The translations under genes were made by a program, and so were the position numbers. The notes beneath the pieces were generated by a model, which was not told the DNA's origin, ran no database searches, and saw nothing but the letters and a program-made list of their open reading frames with translations. This document shows positions 1 through 11,610 of a stretch of DNA of 64,000 nt, piece by piece. The first letter of the stretch is position 1. The number at the start of each line of letters is the position of its first letter. Source of the DNA: Brachionus plicatilis (Eukaryota > Rotifera > Eurotatoria > Ploima > Brachionidae); contig QEOQ01000303.1 of assembly GCA_010279815.1 (NCBI GenBank), positions 1,243,567 through 1,307,566 on the forward strand. Reading direction: 5' to 3'.

Positions 1-654
1 ATTTAAATTTTCTTTTAATCTACAAAAAATTAAAATTTTAATTGAAAAAATATTTATTTTAAGACTAAATAAAACGTAAAAGCATTTATAATTTATTTGT
101 AAAAAAAAATTTTATTTTTTTATTTTTTTTTCTTTATTTAATCCATTGAAAAAATTCTATGAAATTTTTTTCTACCAAAATTTATTCAATGATTTTTGTT
201 TAATTTTATTAATTTTCTAGAATTTAGTTTTTCGATTAATTAAAAAATTGATCAATTGTCATGATATTTATCAATCTTAAAACTTCTTCATTTCAAGATA
301 GTATATTACAATAAACTATCTATAGTTGAATAGTTAACAAATACTTTTTCAAAAATTTTAAAAGATATCATGAATTTTGAACATTACAACCCTTCAAATA
401 TCTGTATTTTATATGATTTGATTAATTTCTGATTTTCTATCGAAATTTAAAAAACTTATATCTTTTTTCACTAACAATTTATAAGAAATTTATCTTTTAT
501 ATAAATGACAAAGTTATGATAATCATTTTACAGTCCAACATGGTTAATCTAATTACTTTTAATTGAATTAAAATTATTAAAAAAATTGTCTTTTTCAAAT
601 GCCTGTTTTGACTCTAAAAATTTAAATTAATTCAGAAAAAATGTTTAAGGTTCT
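1..654. other. No gene seen
   Basis: AT-rich sequence with homopolymer runs. I find no exon-like open frame, RNA gene or clear repeat structure here. Confidence 0.5.
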
Positions 655-1053
655 TGTAGAATTATTTCAGGCTGACTTTCTCCACATTCTCAGTGTCTAC
701 ATCTTACTGCATCGTTATGCCTATCTGTAACGATATTGAATATTTCTGAACAAGTTAATTCTTCTGGGTTCTCCAAGATGGCTTTTATTTGATTAAGAAA
801 TTATTCAGAGTCTTTAGATTTGTAAGAAAATGTCTTTGTTTACGGATAAAGCTTTAAAAATATCTTTACATGAGTACTTTGATGCTGTATTAGAAATCTT
901 AGTTAAAGTTGATTTTATTTTATTTTCAGTTTTTTTTTCCAGACAGAAATTCAACCAAAATAGCTCTAAAGGAATTTTGATTTTTTTTTTTTGAAAATTA
1001 CTTAACCATAACCAGGTTTTTTGGTATCCATACATTTTATTATTTAATTCCAA
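655..1053 (-). pseudogene. Degenerate coding remnant, family unknown
   Basis: Read on the minus strand, an open frame (814-1053) runs into a second readable stretch in another frame (about 655-800) containing peptides such as ENPEELTCSEIFNIVTDRHN, broken by a TGA in RCRH*ECGESQPE. The frame change and stop within a stretch of higher complexity than its surroundings suggest a decayed gene or retroelement ORF. I do not recognise the family. It could also be chance coding potential. Confidence 0.25.
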
Positions 1054-1421
1054 TCATTTATAAAAAATAAAAAGTAAACGAAAATTTTTTGTTAATTCAA
1101 TAATACAATGTCAAAAATTCAAGCTAAAAAAATTCTAAAATCTCATCTTTTTTGCAAGTTATCTTTTCAATGTAAACTTAAAACAATCAGATTCTCCATT
1201 AGTGGACAAAGCTTTTTTCAGATTTTTTTAATCTTTAAAATTTTAAATCAGATCAATCTTTTGCTTAAAACCAAAAAGTTCAAGAAGTTGAATTTTAGAC
1301 GATTTATTTTTAAATTTTTTAAAATTTTTTGTTTGATTTAAAGCAAAATTCAGATGTATTTGAAACGTTGAAAAATTTAAATCAATATTACAATTAACTA
1401 AAATAGATTATTTGTTAAATT

Positions 1422-4400
1422 TTAAGACTTTTCTTTTGAATTTGCTGGTATTTCAGTTAACTCAGCTACAGGCTCCATCTTTTGATTACCAACAATGGCC
1501 CAGTCTTGAATGCTACTATCGGCAAAAAACCAAAACACAGTGCCACCTATAAAATATACAACCGCACAGATTATGAACACAATTTGCCTAAAAAATATTA
1601 TTGTAAAAATAAAAATATCCAAAAAAAAATGTACTACCATTCTTGTTGTGTTTGCTAGAAAATAAAAATTTATTTAAAATAAATAAAAAATAAATAAAAA
1701 TACATTTTTTGTGATTAAACCGACAATGTATGGGCATATTATGCCTGGTACAGTTCCAAATGTGTTTGTTATACCAAATATTACACCAGAAAATATTCCT
1801 CCTATATCGTTTATATTTACCAATGGTCCGGCGGACCAAAAAAATCCACTAAAATTAAAAATAATACTCAACAAAATATTAACTAAATTAAAAAACAATT
1901 AAAATTACTTTAGACCTAAAGCAACTGTTAAAAATATAACTCCTAAATAGGGACTTGTACAAGTTACAAACGACAAGCATACAAGCATAATTAAAGGGCC
2001 AAACATTCCTTTATTTGAAAAAGATTTAAATTTTATTAATTTTATTTTATTAAATCTATTACCTATCAAATTGAACATTCTTCTAAGATTTCTTTTTTTA
2101 ATATAACCTAAATTGATTATTTTTTCACTAAGTATGGCCAAGATGCTTGTCGACAAAGCACAAGCTACATATGGCAAAGCTGACATAAGTCCATTCTGAA
2201 AAATAATAATAAGAATATTTTGTATTGAATAGCGAAATTTTTCTACAGATTTAATCTCAAATTGGAGAACATCCTTCATAAAACTTGGTAATTGAGTTAG
2301 ATAAAGATAATTTCCTATTTTAATAGTTTATAATTATTAATTTTAGAAAATAATTTAAAATTACCCCAGTTGTTACACAAATGTGCAATAAATGTAGCCC
2401 AGCATACTTTTGAAGTAAAAATTTTCTTCCATGGAGTCCTCTTTTCAAATATAATTAACAAAATAAAAAATATTTGTATTTTTTTTTACCATTTTTTGAC
2501 ATTCTTTTAATGATATTTCTCTTTTGGTATTTTCTATGATATATTCTGCTTCGTTTTTGCTTATAAATTTATGATTCTTTGGCGAATCCGAGACAAAGAC
2601 TAAGACTAATATAGACCAAAGGCAATTGACAATACCTATTGAATTAAAAAAGATTTTAAAGGTCTTTGAAGTATTTTGGAGTTGAAAAGAAAAAATTTTG
2701 AGTGCATAAATCAGCATTGTGAATTTTGGCACAAAAAACAAAATCAAAATATTAAAAATGCCAAAGCTTAAGTTCTGAAGGACCAAAACATGTTCTGTAA
2801 ATTGTAGCAACTGATACATCATTTGTACCTCCAATATACTGATTCTGCAAAACTCAGAAAATTTTAAATTTGGGATATTATATTATATTAAAAATTCATA
2901 TTGGTAGCAATTATCCTGAGTTGGAGTACACTATTGGTTTGAAGCCCCTGAGTAAGTCAAAATGCGAAAAAGATTTGGATATTTACATACAGAATGATTT
3001 AAAATGGGACACACAAGTCAAGAATGCAACAGCTAAAGCAAATAGAATGTTGGGTATAATTAGGAAAGCATTTAAGTATCCGTGCAACGAGACTATCAAA
3101 CTATTGTATTGTTCTATGGTTAGACCGCACCTGGAGTATGCTGTCAGTGCATGGTATCCATATTTGGAAAATGATATAAATGAGCTTGAGAAAGTTCAAC
3201 GAAGAGCAACAAAGTTGATTCCAGAACTGCGTGATTTGGATTATCAACAACGTTTGTCAAAACTAGAGTTAACTAACCTGAGGACAAGAAGATTAAGGGG
3301 TGACCTAATCCAAATGTACAAAGTGGTAAACAATTACGAGCAAATTGAATTTAATAAAGGAATCAACTACAGTCTAAACATAAGATCCGGGAGCCGAAGA
3401 TATGAATTAAGGAGAAATAGCTTTTGTCTAACGCGTGAACATGCAAAGAATTGTCTTCCTGGATTTAGCTTTTTTACAAATAAATTCGTGAATGGATGGA
3501 ACAAACTTCCGGAAGATGTGGTAAATGCAAAGAACCTGAAAACTTTTAAAGGGAAGCTTGATGTTTGGATGTCGAAACAAAAAGAAGCGACTGCTACAGA
3601 TCTTTAGAGTTATGCTTAGATATACTCTAAGCTGGAGTTTAAACTACTACTACTACTACTACTAAAAATCCAACTCATCTTTAAGTGGTGGTACAGAGGA
3701 AGTATCAATTGCTACAATTCACAGAACATGTTTTAGTCGGTCCAGATTATAGCTCTGGCGTTTTTTATATATTTTTTTTTTTTTTGAACTAAAATTTACA
3801 ATGTTCTGAATTTTGAAGAGTTCTGCAGAATCAGTATATTGGTGGTACAGAGGATGTATCAATTGCTAAAATTTACAGATCATGCTTCGATCCTTCAGAA
3901 CTTAAGCTTTGGCACTTTTAATACTTTGTTTCTGATTTTTGTACCAAAATTCACAAAGCCGCATAAATCAAAATAATTTTTACTCAAAAAGTTTCTAAAA
4001 AATATTTAAGTTTTGCATTTTGTTAAAAAAAATGATCTTCAGAAAACATCCATGCATTCAAAAAGTAAAAAAGTAATAATCAAAAATCTATATCAGAAAA
4101 GTTGTTTGCTTTTTGTAGCTTGGTTAAAAAAAATTTTGTAAAATTTTTTTCCTAGTAATGTTTTATAAAAAAAATTCTTAAATGAAATATCGAGTATATA
4201 TTATTTGAAAAAAATTTAATTAACGTAAAATTCATTTTTTAATATCATTTCCGTAATATTTAAATAAAGCTAAGGCGAAATAATAATTATAATTTAATAA
4301 TAATAAAAACTTCGGATACGTTTATAATTTATAAACTAATCCGAAGTTTCCAATTAATTTTGTATAATAACCCTCGAGTTATTGAACTTAAAGAATTTCT

Positions 4401-5890
4401 TATAATTAATCTTTATTATTTTGAATAGTGCATGGTATCGATGAATATCGACACTCGATATTATTTATAAACATTCTCTAATAATATCGATATTCAAAAA
4501 AAAAAAAAAAAAATTCGATAATTTATCGAACGATAAATTATCATCGATAAAATATCAAAGTAATTTTATAATATCGATAAATTACCGATTTTAAATATAA
4601 TTATCAATATTATATCGATACGAAAAATTTTTATCTATATTTTATCGATATTAAATTAAAATATCAAATAATTTCGATAATTTTAACTCATAAAAAATTT
4701 AAATAAAAAATTAAAATTTTTAAACTTAAAAATCTATATCTCTATCGATAATTTAATATCGATACCATGCACTAATTTTGAATGCTTTAACTAAAAACAA
4801 TTAAAAAAAGTAAAAAAAAATTTATTTAAAAACATTTAATTAGTGCATTCGATAAATATTTTCCTTTGGAAATGTGAAAGGCCCAAATAGAAACTGGATT
4901 TTAAGCTTTAATTTAATAATTTTTATTCATTACAAATCCTAACAAAAAATAAATCGACATGTTTTTATATTTTATAAAAATATTCTTTGACATGAATTGA
5001 GGAATTGATTTTTAAATTAATAAAAACTTACCAAAAATATAAAAAATAGAAGGCCAACCACCGCCGAATCCATAAATACATAGAGCACCACCTAAGGGAA
5101 GTGCAATTATGTTTCCAATCCAAGCACCCGATGTTGCTGCACCTATTATTCTTGTCCTCTCTATTGCCGGAGCCCAATGTACAAATAAACTGGACAAAGC
5201 TGGCCATAAGGCACCCTAAATATTCTTTTAAACTCAATTAAAAATATCCCTAGTTTCCTTACATGCGCCAACCCTATGAAAAATCTACAAACTGAAAGCG
5301 GAATATAGCCAGCTTTTGCGCAAAAAGGCGATAAAATGGTAAGTATGCCAGCGAGCAGATTAGTGTATACCAAAACATTTTTCGCTCCATATTTTGCAGA
5401 GACAAAGCCGCTGGGGATCTATAAATCGATTAAAATTTTCATTTAAATTAATTGTTTATTATTTAAACCTGCGTTAATATATAGCCCCAAAAATAAGATG
5501 CTAAAGTAAATCCTTGAGTTGATTTAGGCCATATAAACGATCCATCCTTAAAAATTTTTATTAATTTTATTTTGATAAATATTTTAAAACAATTACTAAT
5601 TTATTTATGTGATCTTGTTGAATCAAGCATTTTTCTGGTTTGTCTCGATCAATTCCTGTTGTCAAATTTAATTCAGTGAATTCAAAAGTATTTATATTGT
5701 CAAGATTTTGGCTATTCAAAGCTGTGAAATTCACCATACTAAATATTTTTTTCAATAATGAGCCTACCAAACCAAAGTACAGATCTTACCACACAATAGC
5801 TATTCCAAGATTAATTTTGTTCATATATTGGATACAATAGCCACAGCATGCAATTAAAGCAATAAAGAAACGAATAGACAACAAAAATCT
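1422..5890 (-). CDS. SLC17-family anion transporter (sialin/VGLUT-like), 13 exons, N-terminus missing
   Basis: Multi-pass major-facilitator transporter of organic or phosphate anions, probably in a vesicle, lysosome or plasma membrane. Exons: 5790-5890, 5597-5738, 5469-5546, 5263-5418, 5032-5215, 2490-2635, 2365-2440, 2247-2314, 2063-2195, 1909-2008, 1704-1848, 1638-1654 (17 nt), 1422-1587. They join in phase to 503 codons plus stop. Family signatures: YMNKINLGIAIV in TM1, FWGYILTQIPSGF in TM2, CRFFIGLAHG..WPA and HWAPAIER in TM4, NWGNYLYLTQLPSFM, and the late TQQEWQIVF. The loop after TM1 has NFT and NLT sequons. TM1 has K where the family usually has R (KIN), and the VGLUT TM2 histidine is replaced by L, as in sialin, so the substrate is uncertain. 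An in-frame TAA at 5899 shows exon 1 is spliced to an upstream N-terminal exon I did not find. Introns are 47-60 bp except intron 5 (2636-5031), which holds a MITE, a LINE and a hAT-like MITE. Confidence 0.9.
2713..3960. mobile_element. MITE family A, copy A1, split by a LINE
   Basis: Terminal inverted repeats (left ~AGCATTGTGAATTTTGG, right CCAAAATTCACAAAGCC) are flanked by a perfect 9-bp direct repeat GCATAAATC at 2704-2712 and 3961-3969. The arms continue inward as inverted copies of each other (ends of the GGACCAAAACATGTTCTGTAA block against its reverse). A LINE fragment (2896-3662) interrupts it. The element lies in SLC17 intron 5. The 9-bp duplication is typical of Mutator-like elements; there is no transposase. 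Confidence 0.85.
2896..3662 (+). mobile_element. 5'-truncated LINE (jockey/CR1-like) inserted in MITE A1
   Basis: An open frame to the TAG at 3605-3607 encodes the C-terminal part of a non-LTR reverse transcriptase: KDLDIYIQNDLKWDTQVKN, CSMVRPHLEYAVSAWYP, LEKVQRRATKLIPEL, RRLRGDLIQMYKV and FVNGWNKLPEDVV. These match the thumb and tail of jockey/CR1-type elements after the catalytic FADD box, which is absent. The 3' end is a short (ACT)n tract. A 7-bp duplication TAAAAAT lies at 2889-2895 and 3663-3669. The frame has no stops, so the insertion is fairly young, but it is not autonomous. Confidence 0.88.
4307..4350. repeat. Small palindrome (stem ACTTCGGAT)
   Basis: AAACTTCGGATACGTTTA and TAAACTAATCCGAAGTTT form an imperfect inverted repeat of about 44 bp in SLC17 intron 5, just outside the ATCGAT-rich MITE. 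Role unknown. Confidence 0.5.
4426..4774. mobile_element. hAT-like MITE H, rich in ATCGAT
   Basis: Terminal inverted repeats TAGTGCATGGTATCGAT and ATCGATACCATGCACTA are 17-bp exact complements, flanked by a perfect 8-bp direct repeat ATTTTGAA (4418-4425 and 4775-4782). An 8-bp duplication and termini beginning TAGTG fit the hAT superfamily. The 349-bp interior has no ORF and contains eight ATCGAT palindromes. It lies in SLC17 intron 5. Confidence 0.88.
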
Positions 5891-5895
5891 AGGTT

Positions 5896-6890
5896 CTTAT
5901 AAATTCCAAAGAATTATTTTACAAGTAAAAGAAGCTTTGTTTGGTTACTTTTTAATTTGTTTACCATCTCAATTGATAAAAATAAAGATATATTTTTCAA
6001 AAAATGTAGGACTTTATTTAATTAAATTATAGCATTTAAAAAATTTTGTTTTTTATCATTTAAAAGCTTTCTAATATCATGACATTTAAATTATTTTTGC
6101 CATTTTTTATTTTTGAAAAATTAAACCCAATGATAGCTGAATGGATTTGAATAAATGATTTTATTTGAAGCATTTTTAATTTTTTTAATTTAAATCATCT
6201 TATACCTCAATTATTAGATAAAAATTTATTAAAAATAATTTTTTATTTTACAAACATGACTAATACAAATATTCAAAATTTATTTTATTGAAATTTTTTT
6301 AAAAAAGTTAAAGTTTGATGATAACTGTTATTGTTTTTCATAATTTTTTTTTATTTTTTTAAAGTATGTTATAAGTTAATTTAAAAAAATAAAAAAAATA
6401 TGAAAAAAAAATTCTAAAATGCTAAATTTTATTCTAGTTTTTCTTACACTCATAATCATTTTCAAAATTCGTTTGGAATATTTAAATGGGATAATATTTT
6501 TAAAGAATTTCAGATATTTTTCAGATAATCAATAATTAATAATATTATTTTTTCGCAATCTTCATTTTTTATGTATCTAATATCGCCTTAAATTTAGTGT
6601 TATTCACAAAAAACAGCTTTAATCAAACATTTTCATTTTTTAATAGATTTTCAATTTATAAATTTTGAAAAATATCTTTAAAGATTTAATTTTTTAAATT
6701 ATGTAATTAAAATAATCATATTGATATTATTACTTCAATTTACGCCAGTTCTGGCGATGTTAAAATTAAAAAAAAGTAATTTAATTAATTAAATTTGAGA
6801 AGAAATGAACTTTTTTTGTTAATTTTTTAATATTAACTATATTGATATATCATACATATTACCATAGTACATAAGCCTGAGTTTAATTGT
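5896..6890. other. No gene seen; must contain or precede the SLC17 first exon
   Basis: Very AT-rich. The SLC17 reading frame requires an upstream exon on the minus strand ending in the right phase, but I could not identify one here. Confidence 0.4.
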
Positions 6891-6911
6891 ATTCGGAATT
6901 AAAAACAAAAG

Positions 6912-7053
6912 GTTAAGAAATATCATGAAGTAGATGCTCCTGAAGCTCCAGTTATTCATGTTCCATTTGGTGTTGCCAAATCTTCAGCTAGTTTTTCATT
7001 TAATAATGAATTTCTAAATCTGATAAAACAAGCTGAGTGTGTGCTGAGCAAGT
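6912..7053 (+). pseudogene. Isolated exon-like coding fragment
   Basis: A stop-terminated plus-strand frame reads KKYHEVDAPEAPVIHVPFGV, then about 26 further residues to QAECVLSK and TAA. Composition is balanced and unlike the surrounding AT-rich DNA, but there is no upstream start codon, no matching exons nearby, and I do not recognise it. It may be the last exon of an undetected gene, or a decayed gene fragment. Confidence 0.3.
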
Positions 7054-7762
7054 AAAAAAATTTTGAGTTGAATCTTTTAATATAATAAGACGTGTTTTAT
7101 TCAATGAAAGTTTTTTATTCAAAAAATGACTTAAGTTCATAAGATAATTTTTTTTTAACTTATAAAATTTACATTGTATATATTCTATAAAAAATATTTC
7201 TATTTTCTACATAAATTTTTAATTATTCGTCAAAAAATCAAATTATGATAAAACTATTACAACGGCTATCAATTTTATAAATTAATTGATTTTATGTTTA
7301 TAGTTTATTTTAATGTGTCGGAAACATTTAATTTTTTTCAAAATTATTCTAGGGGTAATTGGGTAAATTTTTTGGTAAGAAATGAAACTGAAATGAAATG
7401 AAACCTCGTTGATATTTTAATGCAAATATTTGACCAATTTTAAAAATTTTAGTTTAATAAAGCTTTTCAACGATTTTAATTTATAATCCTTACTTATAAG
7501 CGAGCTCAGAGGGGTAAAAAGGTAACATTAAACTTATTTAAGAAAGTAATAGAAAATTTGGTGACAAGATTTATTTTTAACCTTTTTTTGAAAAAAAAAA
7601 TGTCAACTGGGGTAATTATTTTCACATTAAATAACTACCCCAGTTTACTAAACAATTAATATTTTCTCTTATCTTAATTTTTGAATTAAAATTAAAAAAT
7701 CACCAAGCTATTTTATTATTTGTTTTATTTTAATAAAAAATTTTTGAAACTATAGAAAACAA
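7054..7762. other. Upstream region of the LRR gene
   Basis: No gene. It contains a small inverted repeat (CTGGGGTAATTATT near 7607 and AATAACTACCCCAG near 7631). No promoter element can be called with confidence. Confidence 0.4.
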
Positions 7763-9424
7763 ATGGAGTCAAAATTGAGCTCATATTTTGAAACTTCAGA
7801 TAGTTTATGCAGAGGAATCGACAATATACTTCGAGATCCCAAGGCATATGTACAAACTTACATCGAAGGTCTATACAGAATCGCAACTGGTCCCCAATCT
7901 GATGTGATAAAAGCACAGCTTGACATTTTGAGCCAAATATGTGACCAGGATATGGACAAAAATAATTTGTCTTCTTTATGTGAAAATCTTGAAAATTTTA
8001 AAAATGATTTGGAAGAGATTAAACATGATTCTAAGAGTGGATTAGATGATATCAAAAAAAAATCATTAAAAAAGTATGTTAAGTACTTATCAGATGAATA
8101 TTGGAACATTCTAACTTTGGCTTTTGGTAACGCAATATTTTTTATCATAAATGATCAAAGAGATTTCGACAATCAAAAATTAATAATTTTTAATGGAAAA
8201 TTTGATTCCGAAACAGTCAGATATTTTCAGTAAGTAAAAGCTTTGGTCCTAAAAATGCACCAATTTAAATTAAATTTTTTAAGTAAAAAAATTGACTACT
8301 TTGAATGCTCTTTCGATTTAAATTCACTGCAAAAATTGATCAGCAGTATTATATCAGAAAGTCCAAGTATCACCCCCGAACTTTTGCGATTAGTCCAATT
8401 CAGTCTACATGGTTTTGACGATTTCAGTTCAAATAATACCATAGTGCTATTTTCTGTCATGGATTTGAAAAAATTGGAAAATCTGAAGTTAAAGAATTAT
8501 GGACTAAGCGAAATTAAATTAGGAGCTTTTAATTACTGCTCAAATTTAAAAATTTTAGATTTATCCTATAACATGATTGATGCTCTAGATGAAGAAACCT
8601 TTGCTCCACTTGAAAATCTAACTCGATTAGATCTTACTTTTAACAAAATTAAGTCTTTGCCCAGATCTGCTTTTAAAAATCTAAAAAAATTACTTCTTTT
8701 AAATTTGAGCGATAATGACATTGTTACTTTGGAAAATGGCTGTTTTGATGGGTTGGATAATTTGATGCAATTGAGTTTAAGTAACAATGGCATTGAAAGT
8801 CTTGACACAGATTGTTTTGTTAATTTGAAAAATTTAAAAAATTTGATCCTAGACCGAAACTTTTTAAAAGTAATTCATCCAGCTTGCTTTAAAGGCCTCG
8901 AAAAACTGAGACTTCTAGATCTAAATAGTAATTTGATTGAGAAAATTGTGGCAAAATCGTTTTGCCATTGTCCATATTTGAATGTACTTTTTTTGCAAGA
9001 CAATTGCTTGTCCAAACTTGGCAGATTCATTTTCAAGGATCTTCAAATTTTGACTTCATTGAATATTTCCAAAAATCGTCTGGCCTTTGTTGGCGAGACC
9101 ACATTTATTGATTTGATCAACTTGAGGGAACTTGATCTAAGCAGAAATAAATTGACCGAAATATCGGAAAAAGTCCTACTACCTTTGGAAAATCTTAGAT
9201 ATTTGAATTTAAAGTTTAACAATGACTTGGAAACTAAGATTACTATAAAAACCAACGAAACTGCAGTGGTTATTTTGCCTTCCAAAATAAAACGCAATTT
9301 TATGTTTAAGACAGGGTCTAATATGGCTATTGCTAAGGAAAATGATAGTCAGATACAAGTTAGAAATAATAATAGACCTAAAAAATCAATCTCAAGAAAA
9401 AATTCAAGACATTCAAATCATTGA
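7763..9424 (+). CDS. Leucine-rich-repeat protein, 2 exons, 535 aa
   Basis: Exons 7763-8229 and 8284-9424, joined across a 54-bp intron (GTAAGT donor at 8230, TTTTTTAAG acceptor). Splicing joins an upstream open frame that otherwise stops at 8231-8233 to the LRR frame with matching phase. The N-terminal ~210 residues are charged and largely helical, of no family I recognise. Residues ~215-470 hold about 11 typical 24-residue repeats (LxxLDLSxNxIxxLxxxxFxxLxN), for example NLTRLDLTFNKIKSLPRSAF. The tail is basic (RPKKSISRKNSRHSNH). There is no signal peptide or membrane segment, so a cytosolic scaffold or recognition protein is likely. An AATAAA at 9445-9450 is a plausible poly(A) signal. The specific role is unknown. 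Confidence 0.85.
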
Positions 9425-9450
9425 TTCCGAATCAAGCAAAAAAAAATAAA

Positions 9451-10441
9451 GTAAAAAACAAGACAGCTATAAATATGGCTTTAATTTTTTAAAAATTTTA
9501 TTTTTCAATTCTTTAATTATTATTTACAATTTTCCAAGAAATAATTAATAAATCCAAAAATACATCTGAATTTTTTAAGAACAAAATTTAAGTACATTTT
9601 TAAGGATAACACTAAGAGAAATATTTTCTAAACATTTTCTCTTTTCATATTTTAAATTTTAACAAATTTTGTTAAAATTAAAAAATTAAATTAAAATTTG
9701 CTCCCATCTTCACTCTTCCTTTCTTTTCCTTTATTAATCTTGTCAACTGAAAATCTTTCGAAAAAAATAAAATAAAATAATTGCCTATTTTTCGAAATTC
9801 GTTTACAGTAAAAAAATTATTTTTCTAAATTATTATGCAAAACTCTTTTCTAAACTAAAATTCCAAATAAATGAGCCCTTTGGTACAGAATCTGGTAATG
9901 TTTTAATAAAGTAAAATTATGGTTGAATTTGTGTTATATTAATTTAAATTTCTAATAATGAAAATTTTTTTTCGAAAAATTAAAATAAGATCAACTTAAT
10001 ATAATATAAATAAAATTATTAAAAGTTAAAGTTTTTTATTTTAAAAAAAATAGATCCTTAATTATGGTACGGGATAAAAATTGAAGATTTAAAAAAAAGG
10101 TCGTTTTGAATTATTAATTAAAATCTGTTTGAACTAACTTATTTTAATTTATTATTTTTATTCTGTGTCTTGTTTAATATTGTTATTTGACAATCAATCC
10201 CATCCATTTTTTTGATTTCATTTTTAATTAAAAAGGAGCTAAACTTGTTTTCATTTATTAATTAGAGTATTCCAAAGACATGTTCCATCATTTGTGACAC
10301 CTTAGCTCTTCCCATATCCATCATAATTTAATTAGTCTTGTAAAAATAAAATCAAGAAAAAAAAACTTGTTTTTTTTTAAAAATTAAAATTTCGGATGAA
10401 CCAAAATATTCAAATTATTTTAGTGCTTTTTTAGTTATCTT
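9451..10441. other. No gene seen
   Basis: AT-rich intergenic DNA between the LRR gene and a MITE. No exon-like frame or structured repeat was found. Confidence 0.5.
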
Positions 10442-10450
10442 ACATAATAG

Positions 10451-10690
10451 GGCATTTTGAAATTTGGCACAAAAAACAAAAGCAAAATGTTAAAAATGCC
10501 AAAGCTTAAGTTCTGAAGGACCAAAACATGTTCTGAAAATTGTAGCAGCTGATACATCCTTTGTACCACCAATATACTTATTCTGCAAAACAATTGCTAA
10601 AATTTCAGATCATGCTTTGATCCTTCAGAACTTAAGGTTTGGCACTTTTTATATTTTGTTTTTGATTTTTGTAACAAAATTCACAATGCC
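10451..10690. mobile_element. MITE family A, copy A2 (240 bp)
   Basis: Ends GGCATTTTGAAATTTGG and CCAAAATTCACAATGCC, flanked by a perfect 9-bp duplication ACATAATAG (10442-10450 and 10691-10699). It is the shortest copy, an internal deletion of the layout seen in A1 and A3, with both arms carrying the TTCTGAAGGA / TCCTTCAGAA block. Confidence 0.88.
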
Positions 10691-10699
10691 ACATAATAG

Positions 10700-10801
10700 C
10701 CTAATGTTAAGTTGTATAAACGATGTTAGAGCTACCATAGAAGTCTTCCTGTAAGACTTTTCCGCAAGTCTTGCAGTAGCTAATTATTATTATTATTATT
10801 A
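10700..10801 (+). mobile_element. Short LINE 3'-end remnant
   Basis: A higher-complexity 80-bp stretch with a potential stem (GACTTTTCCGCAAGTCTTGC) is followed by a (TTA)n/(ATT)n tract. This resembles the 3' stem plus trinucleotide tail of the LINEs elsewhere in the window. No coding sequence is included. Confidence 0.35.
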
Positions 10802-11600
10802 AATCAAATTTTTTTAATTGTTTACATAGTTAGCTTTTTAAAAAGTTCAGTAGATCTTTTTAATTTAACTTTTAAAAAATAGATTTTTAAAGGTTTTGTG
10901 AAATTCTAGACAAAAGAGTAGAACAAAATTTTAAAAAATCTTGACTCTTTTTAAAATTCAAATTTGGAACCGTGAATGACAGCAGTAGATTAAAAAACAA
11001 TAAATTTTAAAAAATTTAAATTTAAATTATTTTTCATTTTTAGTCATAAATCAGCTTACAGAAAAAATGGTATAATGACTTTAAAATTATTTTGACAATT
11101 GTAGAGTAAAATTTGGTTTTAGAAACAAATAATTTTTTTCTGATAAAATTGTTGAACAAGATTGTTCTTTTTTAATTAAATTTTCTTTTTATAAATACTA
11201 TTAAAATTTTAATTTTTTTAATTTTTATTAATTTTTATCCTATTTTTTAAATCCGTACCATAACCCAAAAACTTGATTTTTTAAGAATCAAAAGTTGCCT
11301 CAAGCAAGATACCGCAAAGATTCCGATATTTTATTTTCAAAATCTATTTAAAAATTAAGTTAAAAATTTTAATAATTCAGTTCAATTAATCATTAGGAAC
11401 ATTTAAAAAAAACATTTTGAAAAAATTTTTATTAATAGAACAAAACTTATCAAATTAATGAATTGCTAATCAGTTTCTTAAATTTTTTATTATTTAACCA
11501 TTTTTTACTCTAGATTTTGATCAAAAAATAAATATTATTGTAAATTGAATATTCTCAAAGTCAAATTGAACTTATTTTAGTGTCTTTGGTAATAAAAATT
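10802..11600. other. No gene seen
   Basis: AT-rich. This is the 3' flank of the IL-17-like gene. Nothing could be supported. Confidence 0.45.
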
Positions 11601-11610
11601 AAAAACCCAT

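Noticed and set aside
1674..2279. Independent small membrane proteins on the minus strand
   Set aside because: They are exons of the SLC17 gene read through short introns.
8243..8283. Separate second LRR gene starting at the ATG-like start after 8243
   Set aside because: The two frames are joined in phase by a consensus 54-bp intron, so one gene is simpler.
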